Shown: piece after piece, positions 27,629 to 36,560 of the stretch
Position numbering within the stretch: position 1 is the first letter of the stretch
How the letters are laid out: every line of letters starts with the position of its first letter
Assembly: GCF_009674775.1 (NCBI RefSeq)
Contig: NZ_WKKE01000007.1
Span: forward strand, 141,721-205,720
Direction: 5' to 3'
From: Flavobacterium sp. LC2016-23
GTDB taxonomy: Bacteria > Bacteroidota > Bacteroidia > Flavobacteriales > Flavobacteriaceae
Length of the DNA: 64,000 nucleotides
Notes under the pieces: generated by a model
The model's input: the letters and a program-made list of their open reading frames with translations, nothing else
Databases searched by the model: none
What the model was told of the DNA's origin: nothing
Translations under genes and position numbers: made by a program

Positions 27629-30097
27629 ATGAGCATAGACTTAAAAAACCTCATTCCTGTTCTTCAGGCCGAGTGGATTGGTTTCAATACAGCTACTATT
27701 GTAGATCATGTTTCGATCGACAGCCGTTCTTTACAAAACGGATCAAAAACTTTGTTTATTGCACTGTCCGGTATAAATAATGATGCTCATTTGTATATTC
27801 CTGAACTTATCGAAAAGGGCGTTCAGAATTTCGTGGTGCAGTATATTCCTGAAAAGGCAAAGGGAAAAGCCAATTTCCTCTTGGTCGAAAATAGCCTGAA
27901 TGCCTTACAGCAATTTGCGGCGTATTACAGAGATTTATTCCATTTTCCTGTTATCGGGCTAACCGGAAGCAACGGTAAAACGATCGTAAAAGAGTGGCTT
28001 AATTTTTTGCTTAGTCCTGATTATAATATTATCCGAAGCCCTAAAAGTTACAACTCTCAGGTGGGGGTTCCCTTATCGGTAATTGCCATTAATGAAAAAC
28101 ATAATCTGGGTATTTTTGAAGCCGGAATTTCTATGGTCAATGAAATGGCCCGTCTGGAGCAGATCATCAAACCGAATATTGGCGTTTTAACCAATATTGG
28201 TTCCGCACACGACGAGGGATTTCAGAACTTAGAGCAAAAAATAAACGAGAAATTGCAGCTTTTCAAAAGAGCAGCGGTAATTATCTATCAGAAAAATGAA
28301 CTTGTTGATGCATGTCTGGCTTCTTTTTCGAAAGAAAATCAATTAAAAAACAGGGTACTTTTTTCGTGGAGTTTCACCGATAAAACGGCGGATGTTTTTG
28401 TTCTTAAAAGAGAAAATAAAAACGATACCACCTTTATTCAGTATCAATATAAAAACGAAATTTTTGATGTAGAAATTCCTTTTCAGGATTCTGCTTCAAT
28501 AGAAAACGCTGTTTCCTGTTTGTTGGTTTTGCTGTATTTCAAATACGACTCCCCAACAATTCAAAACCGAATGCAGCTGCTGTATCCGGTAGAAATGCGC
28601 CTTGAAGTAAAAAACGGAATTAACAATTGCAGCATTATTGACGATAGTTACAGTTCGGATTTTCAATCCCTCAAAATTGCCTTGGACTTTCTGGAAAGCC
28701 AGAAAAAGAATGCTTCGAAAACGGTAATCTTATCGGATATTTTTCAGAGCGGATTTTCAAATGAGGAATTATATTCGAAAGTAGCGCAATTAATCGCAGA
28801 CAATAACGTAAACCGCATAATTGGAATAGGGAACACGATTTCGTCCTTTTCAGACAAATTTTCAAATGCGGTAATGTTTCAGACGACAGCCGATTTTATC
28901 TCCGGTTTTGAAAGTCTGAGCTTTGCCAATGAAACCATTCTGATAAAAGGGGCAAGGTCTTTTCAGTTTGAAGAGATTGTAGCCCTGCTGGAAGAGAAAA
29001 CACATGAAACGATTCTCGAAATCAATCTCAATTCCATCAGTCATAACCTCAATTTTTTTAAGGCCAAGCTTGCCGCTAAGGTGAAAATGATGGTGATGGT
29101 GAAGGCTTTTGGGTACGGCAACGGAGGTTTGGAAATTGCAAAATTATTAGAATATCATAAAGTAGATTATTTGGGTGTGGCTTTTGCCGATGAAGGAATT
29201 TCACTTAGAAGCGGCGGTATCCAATTGCCGATTATGGTTTTGAATCCGGAATCGACAAGCTTCCCTTCGATTATTCAATACCAGCTGGAGCCGGAAATTT
29301 ACAGTGTAAAAGGATTGAATGCTTTTCTGAAGATTGCCCGCGAAAAGAATCTGAAAGATTATCCTATTCATATAAAACTCGATACAGGAATGCATCGTTT
29401 AGGGTTTGAGGAAAATACCCTTGAGGAATTGATTACTACTTTAAAAGGAAATACAACCGTTAAAGTTCAGAGTATTTTATCACATCTGGCAACAAGTGAT
29501 GATATGACTCATTATGAATTTGTGCTTTCCCAGATTCGCTTATTTGAAAAATTATCGTCTAAATTAATGACAGAATTAAACGTAAACCCAATTCGTCATA
29601 TTTTGAATACATCCGGAATTAGCAATTTTCCTTCGGCACAATTTAATATGGTGCGTTTAGGAATTGGATTATACGGAGTTTCAAATGATCCGTCAGAACA
29701 AAAATATCTCGAAAATGTGGGGACTTTAAAATCGATTATTTCGCAGGTTCGTACCATTCCGGCCGGAGACAGCGTGGGTTATGGCCGAAGATTTATGGCA
29801 CAGAAAGAAACTAAAATTGCCACCATCCCGATTGGGTATGCCGATGGCATTTCGAGGTTATGGGGAAATGAGATCGGTTATGTAAGTATCAAAAACCAAA
29901 AAGCACCCATTGTGGGCAGTATCTGTATGGATATGCTGATGGTTGATGTAAGTGAAATAGATTGCAGGGAAGGGGATTCGGTTGTTATTTTTGGAGAAAA
30001 TCCGACCGTAACAGAGATTGCAGCCGCTTTACAAACCATACCCTATGAAATTCTTACCAGTATTTCGCAACGGGTAAAGCGCGTTTTTTTCAGGTAG
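27629..30097 (+). CDS. bifunctional MurF ligase / alanine racemase
   Basis: Fusion of two cell-wall enzymes. Residues 1-450 resemble UDP-MurNAc-tripeptide:D-Ala-D-Ala ligase (MurF), with ATP loop GLTGSNGKTIVKEW near residue 112 and SYNSQVGVPLSV. Residues about 455-822 are a fold-III PLP alanine racemase, with the PLP lysine in MMVMVKAFGYGNGG and later IKLDTGMHRLGF, NMVRLGIGLYG and SVGYGRRF...IPIGYADG. The fusion is common in Bacteroidota. It couples D-Ala production with its use in peptidoglycan precursor synthesis. 822 residues. Confidence 0.96.
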   Translation: MSIDLKNLIPVLQAEWIGFNTATIVDHVSIDSRSLQNGSKTLFIALSGINNDAHLYIPELIEKGVQNFVVQYIPEKAKGKANFLLVENSLNALQQFAAYYRDLFHFPVIGLTGSNGKTIVKEWLNFLLSPDYNIIRSPKSYNSQVGVPLSVIAINEKHNLGIFEAGISMVNEMARLEQIIKPNIGVLTNIGSAHDEGFQNLEQKINEKLQLFKRAAVIIYQKNELVDACLASFSKENQLKNRVLFSWSFTDKTADVFVLKRENKNDTTFIQYQYKNEIFDVEIPFQDSASIENAVSCLLVLLYFKYDSPTIQNRMQLLYPVEMRLEVKNGINNCSIIDDSYSSDFQSLKIALDFLESQKKNASKTVILSDIFQSGFSNEELYSKVAQLIADNNVNRIIGIGNTISSFSDKFSNAVMFQTTADFISGFESLSFANETILIKGARSFQFEEIVALLEEKTHETILEINLNSISHNLNFFKAKLAAKVKMMVMVKAFGYGNGGLEIAKLLEYHKVDYLGVAFADEGISLRSGGIQLPIMVLNPESTSFPSIIQYQLEPEIYSVKGLNAFLKIAREKNLKDYPIHIKLDTGMHRLGFEENTLEELITTLKGNTTVKVQSILSHLATSDDMTHYEFVLSQIRLFEKLSSKLMTELNVNPIRHILNTSGISNFPSAQFNMVRLGIGLYGVSNDPSEQKYLENVGTLKSIISQVRTIPAGDSVGYGRRFMAQKETKIATIPIGYADGISRLWGNEIGYVSIKNQKAPIVGSICMDMLMVDVSEIDCREGDSVVIFGENPTVTEIAAALQTIPYEILTSISQRVKRVFFR

Positions 30098-30165
30098 ATT
30101 TCAGGAATTTTAAAGAAAATTATGTATTTTCGATATCAATTAATCATTAAACTAAAGAGAGAATT

Positions 30166-30546
30166 ATGGGAATATTTTCAGAATTTAAGGAATTTGCAAT
30201 GAAAGGCAACGTAGTCGATTTGGCTGTCGGGGTTATAATTGGAGCTGCTTTTGGGAAAATTGTAAGCTCATTAATTGAGAATGTTATTACACCATTGTTA
30301 TTAAAACCGGCATTAGATGCGGCTCATTTGTCTACTATAGAAGAGCTGACCGCTTTTGGAGGAGTCAAATACGGTTTGTTTCTTTCGGCAGTCATTAACT
30401 TTGTCATTGTTGCCTTCGTTTTATTCCTGATTATTAAAGGAATAAATAATCTTAAAAAGAAAGATGTTCCGCCACCGCCACCGGCTGGCCCGACTCAGGA
30501 AGAGTTATTGATCCAAATCAGAGATCTTTTGAAAAATAAACAATAA
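30166..30546 (+). CDS. mscL: large-conductance mechanosensitive channel
   Basis: Homopentameric channel that opens under membrane tension during hypo-osmotic shock. It begins MGIFSEFKEFAMKGNVVDLAVGVIIGAAFGKIVSSLI, with TM1 and the conserved GNVVDLAVGVIIG. TM2 is FLSAVINFVIVAFVLFLIIKGIN, followed by KKKDVPPPPPAGPTQEELLIQIRDLL. 126 residues, normal. A Pro-rich linker precedes the C-terminal helix. It lies 68 bases after murF-alr and ends in a terminator. Confidence 0.97.
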   Translation: MGIFSEFKEFAMKGNVVDLAVGVIIGAAFGKIVSSLIENVITPLLLKPALDAAHLSTIEELTAFGGVKYGLFLSAVINFVIVAFVLFLIIKGINNLKKKDVPPPPPAGPTQEELLIQIRDLLKNKQ

Positions 30547-30575
30547 TATATATACCGCTACACTAAGTCTAACTT

Positions 30576-30604
30576 AACCGTTCCTTAATTGGGACGGTTT
30601 TTTT
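30576..30604 (+). terminator. rho-independent terminator after mscL
   Basis: AACCGTTCC, loop TTAATT, GGGACGGTT then a run of T. Confidence 0.88.
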
Positions 30605-30649
30605 GTCTTTGTTTGTTCTGTAACATTTTGTTATTTTTTGTGAATCGCC

Positions 30650-30679
30650 TTGTTTTGATTTTTATTATGTATACTTTTG
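30650..30679 (+). promoter_or_regulatory. promoter of asd
   Basis: TTG at 30650-30652, 19 bases, TACTTTTG at 30672-30679: a full match to the Bacteroidota -33/-7 pattern. The start of transcription should be near 30684, giving a leader of about 34 bases. Confidence 0.75.
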
Positions 30680-30717
30680 CATTGTAATTTAGATTAATTC
30701 ATACTAAAAATATAAAA

Positions 30718-31707
30718 ATGAGAATAGCGGTTGTAGGCGCCACTGGTATGGTTGGCGAAGTAATGCTGAAAGTTTTAGCGGAAAGAAATTTTCCTGTTAC
30801 AGAATTGATTCCCGTTGCTTCTGAGAAGTCAGTGGGAAAAGAAATTGAATATAAAGGTCAAAAATATAAAGTTGTAGGATTGCAAACCGCTGTAGATATG
30901 AAAGCTGATATTGCCGTTTTTTCTGCAGGAGGAGACACTTCATTAGAATGGGCACCAAAATTTGCAGCTGCCGGAACTACAGTAATCGATAATTCTTCTG
31001 CCTGGAGAATGGATCCGACCAAAAAACTGATTGTTCCTGAAATCAATGCATCAATATTAACAAAGGAAGATAAAATTATTGCCAATCCAAACTGCTCTAC
31101 GATTCAGATGGTACTGGCGTTGGCCCCTTTGCACAAAAAATACAACATCAGAAGAATTATTGTTTCTACGTACCAGTCGATCACCGGAACAGGTGTAAAA
31201 GCGGTAAGACAATTAGAAAATGAGTATGCAGGAATTCAGGGAGAAATGGCGTATAAATACCCAATTCACAGAAATGCGATTCCACATTGCGACAGTTTTG
31301 AAGACAACGGATACACGAAAGAAGAAATGAAATTAGTTCGTGAGACCCAAAAAATCCTTGGTGATAATACCATCAGAGTGACGGCTACTGCGGTACGTGT
31401 ACCGGTGGTTGGCGGCCACAGTGAAGCTGTAAACGTGGAGTTCACCAATGATTTTGATGTAAACGAAGTGCGTGAAATTTTACATCACACCGATGGCGTA
31501 ACCGTTCAGGATAATTTAGACACCTTTACCTACCCAATGCCTTTGTATGCTGAAGGTAAAAATGATGTTTTTGTGGGTAGAATCCGTCGTGACGAAAGCC
31601 AGGAAAACACCTTAAACATGTGGATTGTTGCTGATAACCTGAGAAAAGGTGCCGCAACAAACACCATTCAAATCGCTGAATATTTAATTCAGGCAGGTTT
31701 GGTATAA
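30718..31707 (+). CDS. asd: aspartate-semialdehyde dehydrogenase
   Basis: NADP-dependent conversion of aspartyl phosphate to aspartate semialdehyde, a branch point for Lys, Thr, Met and diaminopimelate. The N-terminal nucleotide site is VVGATGMVGEVMLKVL. The catalytic nucleophile is Cys126 in ANPNCSTIQMV, and the active-site His lies in VPVVGGHSEAVNVEF. 329 residues, normal. It is monocistronic, between its own promoter and terminator. Confidence 0.97.
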   Translation: MRIAVVGATGMVGEVMLKVLAERNFPVTELIPVASEKSVGKEIEYKGQKYKVVGLQTAVDMKADIAVFSAGGDTSLEWAPKFAAAGTTVIDNSSAWRMDPTKKLIVPEINASILTKEDKIIANPNCSTIQMVLALAPLHKKYNIRRIIVSTYQSITGTGVKAVRQLENEYAGIQGEMAYKYPIHRNAIPHCDSFEDNGYTKEEMKLVRETQKILGDNTIRVTATAVRVPVVGGHSEAVNVEFTNDFDVNEVREILHHTDGVTVQDNLDTFTYPMPLYAEGKNDVFVGRIRRDESQENTLNMWIVADNLRKGAATNTIQIAEYLIQAGLV

Positions 31708-31740
31708 AACCGGAGATTAAAGAAAATTGTTATAAAGAGA

Positions 31741-31777
31741 AAGCCGTAATTGCAGTAATGTGATTGCGGTTTTTTTG
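31741..31777 (+). terminator. rho-independent terminator after asd
   Basis: AAGCCGTAATT...GATTGCGG pairs over eight bases with G-T wobble and is followed by seven T. Confidence 0.75.
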
Positions 31778-31795
31778 TAAAGTAAATAAATAATG

Positions 31796-31828
31796 AAACC
31801 CGACAGGTTTTTAAAACCTGTCGGGTTT
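31796..31828. repeat. CCCGACAGG palindromic repeat, copy 2
   Basis: AAACCCGACAGG...CCTGTCGGGTTT, arms exactly complementary, between asd and the convergent ferredoxin gene. Confidence 0.9.
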
Positions 31829-31838
31829 AAATGTATAA

Positions 31839-31889
31839 AAAAATCCAAATTCCAATAGCACACTCAGTACTATTGGAATTTGGATTTTT
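31839..31889. terminator. bidirectional hairpin between asd and ferredoxin
   Basis: AAAAATCCAAATTCCAATAG and its reverse complement CTATTGGAATTTGGATTTTT are separated by 11 bases, giving a 20-bp stem with A-rich and T-rich ends. It should stop the ferredoxin transcript as well. Confidence 0.7.
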
Positions 31890-31909
31890 AAACTATTGGA
31901 ATTTAGTAT

Positions 31910-32227
31910 TTAATATTCCGGTGCCAGTTCTAATTCCAGCCCTTCTAATTCTGTTGTAATGGGGATCTGACAGCCTAAGCGACTATTAGATTTAACATAA
32001 AACGCTTCCGACAGCATGGCCTCTTCATCATCTCCCATTTCCGGTAATGCAACATCATTCAGAACATAACACTGGCAGGAAGCACACATTGCCATTCCTC
32101 CGCAGGTTCCTTCAACAGGAAGTTCGTATGCTTTGCATAACTCCATTATATTCATTGCCATATCAGTTGGAGCCTGTAATTCGTGTATAACTCCTTCTCG
32201 ATCTTTAATCTTTATTAATACATCCAT
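31910..32227 (-). CDS. 2Fe-2S ferredoxin
   Basis: Small electron carrier of 105 residues. The four cluster ligands are Cys42, Cys48, Cys51 (GTCGGMAMCASCQC) and Cys86 (SRLGCQI), the CX5CX2C...C pattern of the adrenodoxin-like vertebrate/bacterial type. The C-terminus ELEGLELELAPEY is typical for the subfamily. Redox partner is not encoded here, although the next genes upstream on this strand (Nfu-type and Mrp) handle Fe-S clusters. Confidence 0.93.
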   Translation of the reverse strand: MDVLIKIKDREGVIHELQAPTDMAMNIMELCKAYELPVEGTCGGMAMCASCQCYVLNDVALPEMGDDEEAMLSEAFYVKSNSRLGCQIPITTELEGLELELAPEY

Positions 32228-32285
32228 TTTAATTGTTGGAATTTTTTTTAGGATTTGAAAACGTGAACAAATCCCTGATCTTTAA

Positions 32286-32771
32286 TTAACTGTTAGGTTT
32301 TAAACTAAAAGCATATTCTCTTCTGTTGTTATCCTTTAAGTGCATTTTTACTCCAAGCATACTTCCTCCTTTTTCTAATAAGGTCACTACTGCAATTACG
32401 GAGTAATAATCTTTATCAGACTGAAAAATTAATGTCCCTTCGTAAGTTGAGTTTACAACTCCTTGTTTGTCTGTTGTTACAGAAAGTTTTCTGGGATGTG
32501 AAAATTCAGCTGCGCTATACGTTGCTTTATTGGCAAATTTAGCTTTTCCTTCGCAGAAATCATATAAAAAATCATAATTACCAATTCTTAATGATCCTTC
32601 TTCTGCACTTGGATTTGTCGAAAATACAATTTGTCCCGCATAGGTAAAATCAGACCATTCTTCAGACTCATTTACCCAGGCTTTATCAACCACCAGGGTT
32701 GTAGAACTTTGTTGCGCGTAGCTGGCGGAAACAAAAAATAATACCAAAATTAAATTGTAAAAATTTCTCAT
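32286..32771 (-). CDS. secreted protein of unknown function
   Basis: A 161-residue exported protein with signal peptide MRNFYNLILVLFFVSASYAQ. The mature part is predicted beta-rich (LVVDKAWVNESEEWSDFTYAGQIVFS, later YYSVIAVVTLLEKGGSMLGVKMHL). I recognise no family. It lies 58 bases upstream of the ferredoxin gene on the same strand. Loss of a lipobox and a clear AQ cleavage site suggest a periplasmic protein. Confidence 0.6.
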   Translation of the reverse strand: MRNFYNLILVLFFVSASYAQQSSTTLVVDKAWVNESEEWSDFTYAGQIVFSTNPSAEEGSLRIGNYDFLYDFCEGKAKFANKATYSAAEFSHPRKLSVTTDKQGVVNSTYEGTLIFQSDKDYYSVIAVVTLLEKGGSMLGVKMHLKDNNRREYAFSLKPNS

Positions 32772-32983
32772 AGATTAATGCTTAAGGGTTCTGTCACAAA
32801 TTTAAGTTAATTCTGTAACAATAAAGCAATATAATCTCTTAAAACTTTATATTATTTTTTGTTAAAATCGCAAAAACAAGCATTTTTTTGAATGTTTTTT
32901 TAGTTTTTGCAACTAAAAACAGCTTAAGGCTTATTATTCTTGTTAATTCTGCTGCAAATAAACAGGCACAGATACTATTTTTA

Positions 32984-33223
32984 TTAGATGATATTTACTA
33001 CAGTTTCAATCTGTGGTGCATATTTTTTTATTGTTGTTTCAACGCCTGCTTTTAAAGTCATTTGATTTACGCTACAGCTAATACATGCCCCTTCAAGACG
33101 AACTTTTACATGTTTGTCATCGTCAATAGAAATGAGTGTAATGTCTCCTCCATCAGAATTTAAAAAAGGTCTGATTTCGTCCAGAGCCAATAATACGTTG
33201 CTTGTTAATTCTTCTGTTGTCAT
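32984..33223 (-). CDS. Nfu-type Fe-S scaffold protein (NifU C-terminal domain)
   Basis: A 79-residue protein equal to the NifU C-terminal domain. It delivers Fe-S clusters; the CISCSVNQMTLKAGVE segment holds the CxxC ligands. ALDEIRPFLNSDGGDITLISID at the N-terminus is diagnostic. The open frame reaches 33256, but ATG 33223 (MTTEELTSNV) is the natural family start. It follows the Mrp-type ATPase gene by about 70 bases on the same strand, a common Fe-S gene pair. Confidence 0.92.
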   Translation of the reverse strand: MTTEELTSNVLLALDEIRPFLNSDGGDITLISIDDDKHVKVRLEGACISCSVNQMTLKAGVETTIKKYAPQIETVVNII

Positions 33224-33293
33224 AATATTTAATGTGTCAATTAGAAAATGTGTCAATTAGAAAATTATCTAATTATCTCATTATCTCAATTAT

Positions 33294-34424
33294 CTAATTT
33301 TTTTTAACTGCTGAACAACCTGCCATAGTTGTAATTTTAATGGCTTCGGTAGCGGGTAAACTATCATTTCTGTTTACTACTTCCTGTACCACATTTCGGG
33401 TAATTTCTTCAAAAACTGTTTCGATTACTGAGGCTGTCTGCAAAGCTGCCGGGCGGCCATAATCTCCCGCTTCACGAATAGACTGTACAATTGGTACTTC
33501 GCCAAGAAAAGGAACATCTAAATCTTCGGCAAGGTTTTTAGCCCCTTCTTGTCCAAAGATGTAATATTTGTTATCAGGTAATTCTTCCGGTGTAAAGTAC
33601 GCCATATTTTCTATGATTCCCAAAACAGGAACATTGATGTTATCCTGCATAAACATCGCAACCCCTTTTTTGGCATCAGCAAGAGCTACAGCCTGAGGTG
33701 TACTTACGACTACTGCTCCTGTAATTGGTAACGATTGCATGATCGAAAGGTGTATGTCTCCTGTTCCCGGAGGCAAATCGATCAGCATAAAATCCAATTC
33801 TCCCCAGTCTGCATCAAAAATCATTTGGTTTAATGCTTTTGAAGCCATGGGACCTCTCCAGATAACGGCCTGACTTGGAGCTGTAAAGAATCCGATAGAA
33901 AGTATTTTTATTTCGTAGCTTTCAACCGGTTTCATTTTCGATTTCCCGTCAACGGTAATAGAAATTGGTTTTTCATTCTCAACATCAAACATAATAGGCA
34001 TTGATGGGCCATAAATATCAGCATCAAGAATACCCACTGCAAATCCCATTTTTGCCAGCGTTACCGCAAGATTCGCTGTAACAGTAGACTTTCCTACACC
34101 ACCTTTACCGGATGCAACGGCGATTATATTTTTAATTCCGGGAATTGCACGACCTTTAATTTCGTTTTTCTCCGGAGTTTCAACTTTAATATTTACTTTA
34201 ATTTTAGCTTCAGAAGACACCAGTTCGTGAATAGTTTTTCGAATATCGTCTTCTGCTCTCTTTTTAATGTGCATAGCAGGAGTGTGAAGCAGTAAATCTA
34301 CCACAACTTCATCGCCAAAAGTAATTACATTGGCAACAGCGCCACTTTCAACCATATTTTTTCCTTCTCCGGCTATAGTAATTGTTTCTAGAGCTTTAAG
34401 AATTTCTTTTCTGTCTAATTTCAT
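33294..34424 (-). CDS. Mrp/NBP35 family P-loop ATPase, Fe-S cluster carrier
   Basis: Cytoplasmic ATPase that helps load Fe-S clusters. Residues 5-80 form a MIP18/DUF59-like domain. The deviant Walker A GKGGVGKST is at 106-114, followed by VGILDADIYGPSMP and FMLIDLPPGTGDIHLS. The region that in many Mrp proteins carries a cluster-binding Cys pair (after ENM) reads AYFTPEELPDNKYYIFG here and has no Cys; the only late Cys is near the C-terminus (MAGCSAVKKN). It neighbours the Nfu-type gene. 376 residues. Confidence 0.93.
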   Translation of the reverse strand: MKLDRKEILKALETITIAGEGKNMVESGAVANVITFGDEVVVDLLLHTPAMHIKKRAEDDIRKTIHELVSSEAKIKVNIKVETPEKNEIKGRAIPGIKNIIAVASGKGGVGKSTVTANLAVTLAKMGFAVGILDADIYGPSMPIMFDVENEKPISITVDGKSKMKPVESYEIKILSIGFFTAPSQAVIWRGPMASKALNQMIFDADWGELDFMLIDLPPGTGDIHLSIMQSLPITGAVVVSTPQAVALADAKKGVAMFMQDNINVPVLGIIENMAYFTPEELPDNKYYIFGQEGAKNLAEDLDVPFLGEVPIVQSIREAGDYGRPAALQTASVIETVFEEITRNVVQEVVNRNDSLPATEAIKITTMAGCSAVKKN

Positions 34425-34842
34425 TTTTAACGTCGTATTTTTTTATTGAATGAAAGTAATTTAAAAACTGTTTTTATTTAAACTGATTTCAGACTGCAAA
34501 GATAACGGATTATGTTCGGATTTTAACTTTTTTACATTGCATTTGTTGATATTGGGATTATTCAAAATTATAGGATTCAGATTTCTGTCTAATGGGTGTT
34601 TGAAGAAAAAATATTTTTTTTCTTCAATGTCTGCGGCGCGTTTTGGAGTTAAATAAGATGAATTTTAATACAAATTTGTCTTTTTACTATAGTTCTTTTT
34701 CAATAATGTTCACTAACTTTGGGCTGCCCCGATTTTGATTTTCAGTATTTTAAAAAATAGGTGAAAGTTTATTGCGGTTTTCCTGTTATGCTTTTGCTAA
34801 TTTTTACGAGAATTTATTTATAAATTTTTAAAAAATGAAATT
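34425..34842. other. intergenic stretch without a gene
   Basis: 418 bases of AT-rich sequence between the divergent Mrp and L,D-transpeptidase genes. A TAACTTTG (34710-34717) could be a -7 element for the rightward gene, but no -33 partner is evident. No repeat or hairpin of note. Confidence 0.6.
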
Positions 34843-36456
34843 ATGCGAAATTTTACTTCCCCTTTGCTAATTATTGTTATTGCATTTTTAGTCTTTTCTT
34901 TTACGCCACCCGAGGCTAATGAAATTAAATCAAAAACGGCTTCTGAAAACTCAGCCACCATTAGGAATAATGCCAAGACAGTTGTATTGGACAGTGCGGC
35001 CCTGAATCAGTTTTTTAAAAAATATTCCAAACTGAAAAAATATAAAAATGATGTACTGGATGTTTACAAAAACCGGGGGTTCAAATCCATCTGGTACGAT
35101 CAGAAAAACATCACGGAGTTTGGTCACTTATTGTATCAAAAGGTAAATGTTTTAAAGGAGCAGGGAATTGATAAGGAAATGCCTTATAAGGACGATATAG
35201 ACGCAGCCTTTAACGAAAGTTCGGCAGAAAAACCTTCTCAGACCGAAACCGAATTGCTGCTTACCAACATGTATGTTTTTTATGCCAGTAATGTGTATTC
35301 GGGCGTTGATCCGGCAACTTTAAAGAAAATCGGATGGTTTCTGCCAGCCAAAACCATTTCCTATGCCAAAATATTAGATTCGCTTATTGTAGACTCAAAC
35401 CGGTTAAATGAAGACGACAATCTCTTATTCAGTCAGTATTACAAACTTCAGGCAGCCTTAAAAAAATACCGAAAAATAGAGACCGATAATTTGTGGCAGC
35501 CCATTGAGATTGATGCTGCGACTTACAAAGATTTAAAACCTTTCGATATATCAAATACAATCAGGGATGTAAGACAACGTTTATTTGTAGTGGGCGATCT
35601 GGCTCAGGATTCTAAAAGTGATGTATACGACGAAGAACTGATGGCGGGTGTTTTGAATTACAAAAAAAGATATGGCCTGAAGCTCAATTATACCTTAACC
35701 AAAGAGCATATTGATCAACTGAATGAGCCGATTTCAAAAAGAATAAAAACCATCATGCTCAACATGGAGCGCTGCAGATGGATACCGGCGAAACTGGCAA
35801 AAGCAGATGAATACATTATGGTTAATATTCCTTCGTTCCGGCTGATTTATGTCAAAGACGGAAAATATGATTTTACATCTGATATTTTTGTAGGTACAAG
35901 AATGACCGAAACAGTGATTTTTAGCGGCGATATGGATCGCATTGTTTTTAGCCCGTATTGGTACGTACCAACAAGTATCATTCAGAATGAATTAAAGCTT
36001 CAGATGGCCAGTGACAAAAATTACCTCGCAGACCACAATATGGAATGGAACGGCGGACGTGTCCGACAAAAACCGGGGCCGAAAAATTCTCTCGGCCTGG
36101 TTAAGTTTATGTTTCCGAATCCAAACGATATTTACCTGCACGATACCCCTGCAAAAAGTTTGTTCGATTTCGAAAAACGTACTTTTAGTCATGGATGTAT
36201 CAATGTAAAAGAAGCAAAAGGACTGGCGCTTGCCATTTTAAAAAATGATCCGGACTGGCCGGCAGCTAAAATTGATCAGGCGATGAGCGGCGAAAAAGAA
36301 ACCACTTGTATGCTTAAAAAGAAAATCCCGATTTATATCGGCTATTTTACTTCCTGGGTAAATGATCAGGGTGAAATTAGCTTTTTCCCGGATGTGTACG
36401 GAAGAGATGAAAACTTAGATAAACTACTGTATTCGGATTCAGTTAGTATGAAATAG
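34843..36456 (+). CDS. L,D-transpeptidase (YkuD family)
   Basis: Periplasmic enzyme that makes 3-3 cross-links or attaches lipids and proteins to peptidoglycan. A hydrophobic N-terminal signal (LLIIVIAFLVFSFTPP) is followed by a scaffold/peptidoglycan-binding-like region and a C-terminal YkuD domain (about residues 320-500). The catalytic motif SHGCINVKEA places Cys452, with His433-region DIYLHDTPAKSLF and RTFSHGC upstream. 537 residues, like the long Gram-negative YcbB type. Downstream lies a CAGTCR repeat. Confidence 0.92.
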   Translation: MRNFTSPLLIIVIAFLVFSFTPPEANEIKSKTASENSATIRNNAKTVVLDSAALNQFFKKYSKLKKYKNDVLDVYKNRGFKSIWYDQKNITEFGHLLYQKVNVLKEQGIDKEMPYKDDIDAAFNESSAEKPSQTETELLLTNMYVFYASNVYSGVDPATLKKIGWFLPAKTISYAKILDSLIVDSNRLNEDDNLLFSQYYKLQAALKKYRKIETDNLWQPIEIDAATYKDLKPFDISNTIRDVRQRLFVVGDLAQDSKSDVYDEELMAGVLNYKKRYGLKLNYTLTKEHIDQLNEPISKRIKTIMLNMERCRWIPAKLAKADEYIMVNIPSFRLIYVKDGKYDFTSDIFVGTRMTETVIFSGDMDRIVFSPYWYVPTSIIQNELKLQMASDKNYLADHNMEWNGGRVRQKPGPKNSLGLVKFMFPNPNDIYLHDTPAKSLFDFEKRTFSHGCINVKEAKGLALAILKNDPDWPAAKIDQAMSGEKETTCMLKKKIPIYIGYFTSWVNDQGEISFFPDVYGRDENLDKLLYSDSVSMK

Positions 36457-36457
36457 T

Positions 36458-36552
36458 TTTCAGTCGCAGTCGCAGTCACAGTCACAGTCTCAGTTTTCAG
36501 TCACAGTCGCAGTTTTCAGTAAATGAGACTGAAAACTGCGACTGAAAACTTA
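36458..36552. repeat. CAGTCR simple repeat with hairpin
   Basis: Runs of CAGTCGCAGTCGCAGTCACAGTCACAG and TTTTCAGTCACAGTCGCAG, followed by the complementary GAGACTGAAAACTGCGACTGAAAAC. A related stretch lies at 39927-39975, so the repeat brackets the ABC permease/ATPase genes. Confidence 0.85.
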
Positions 36553-36560
36553 AAACTAAA

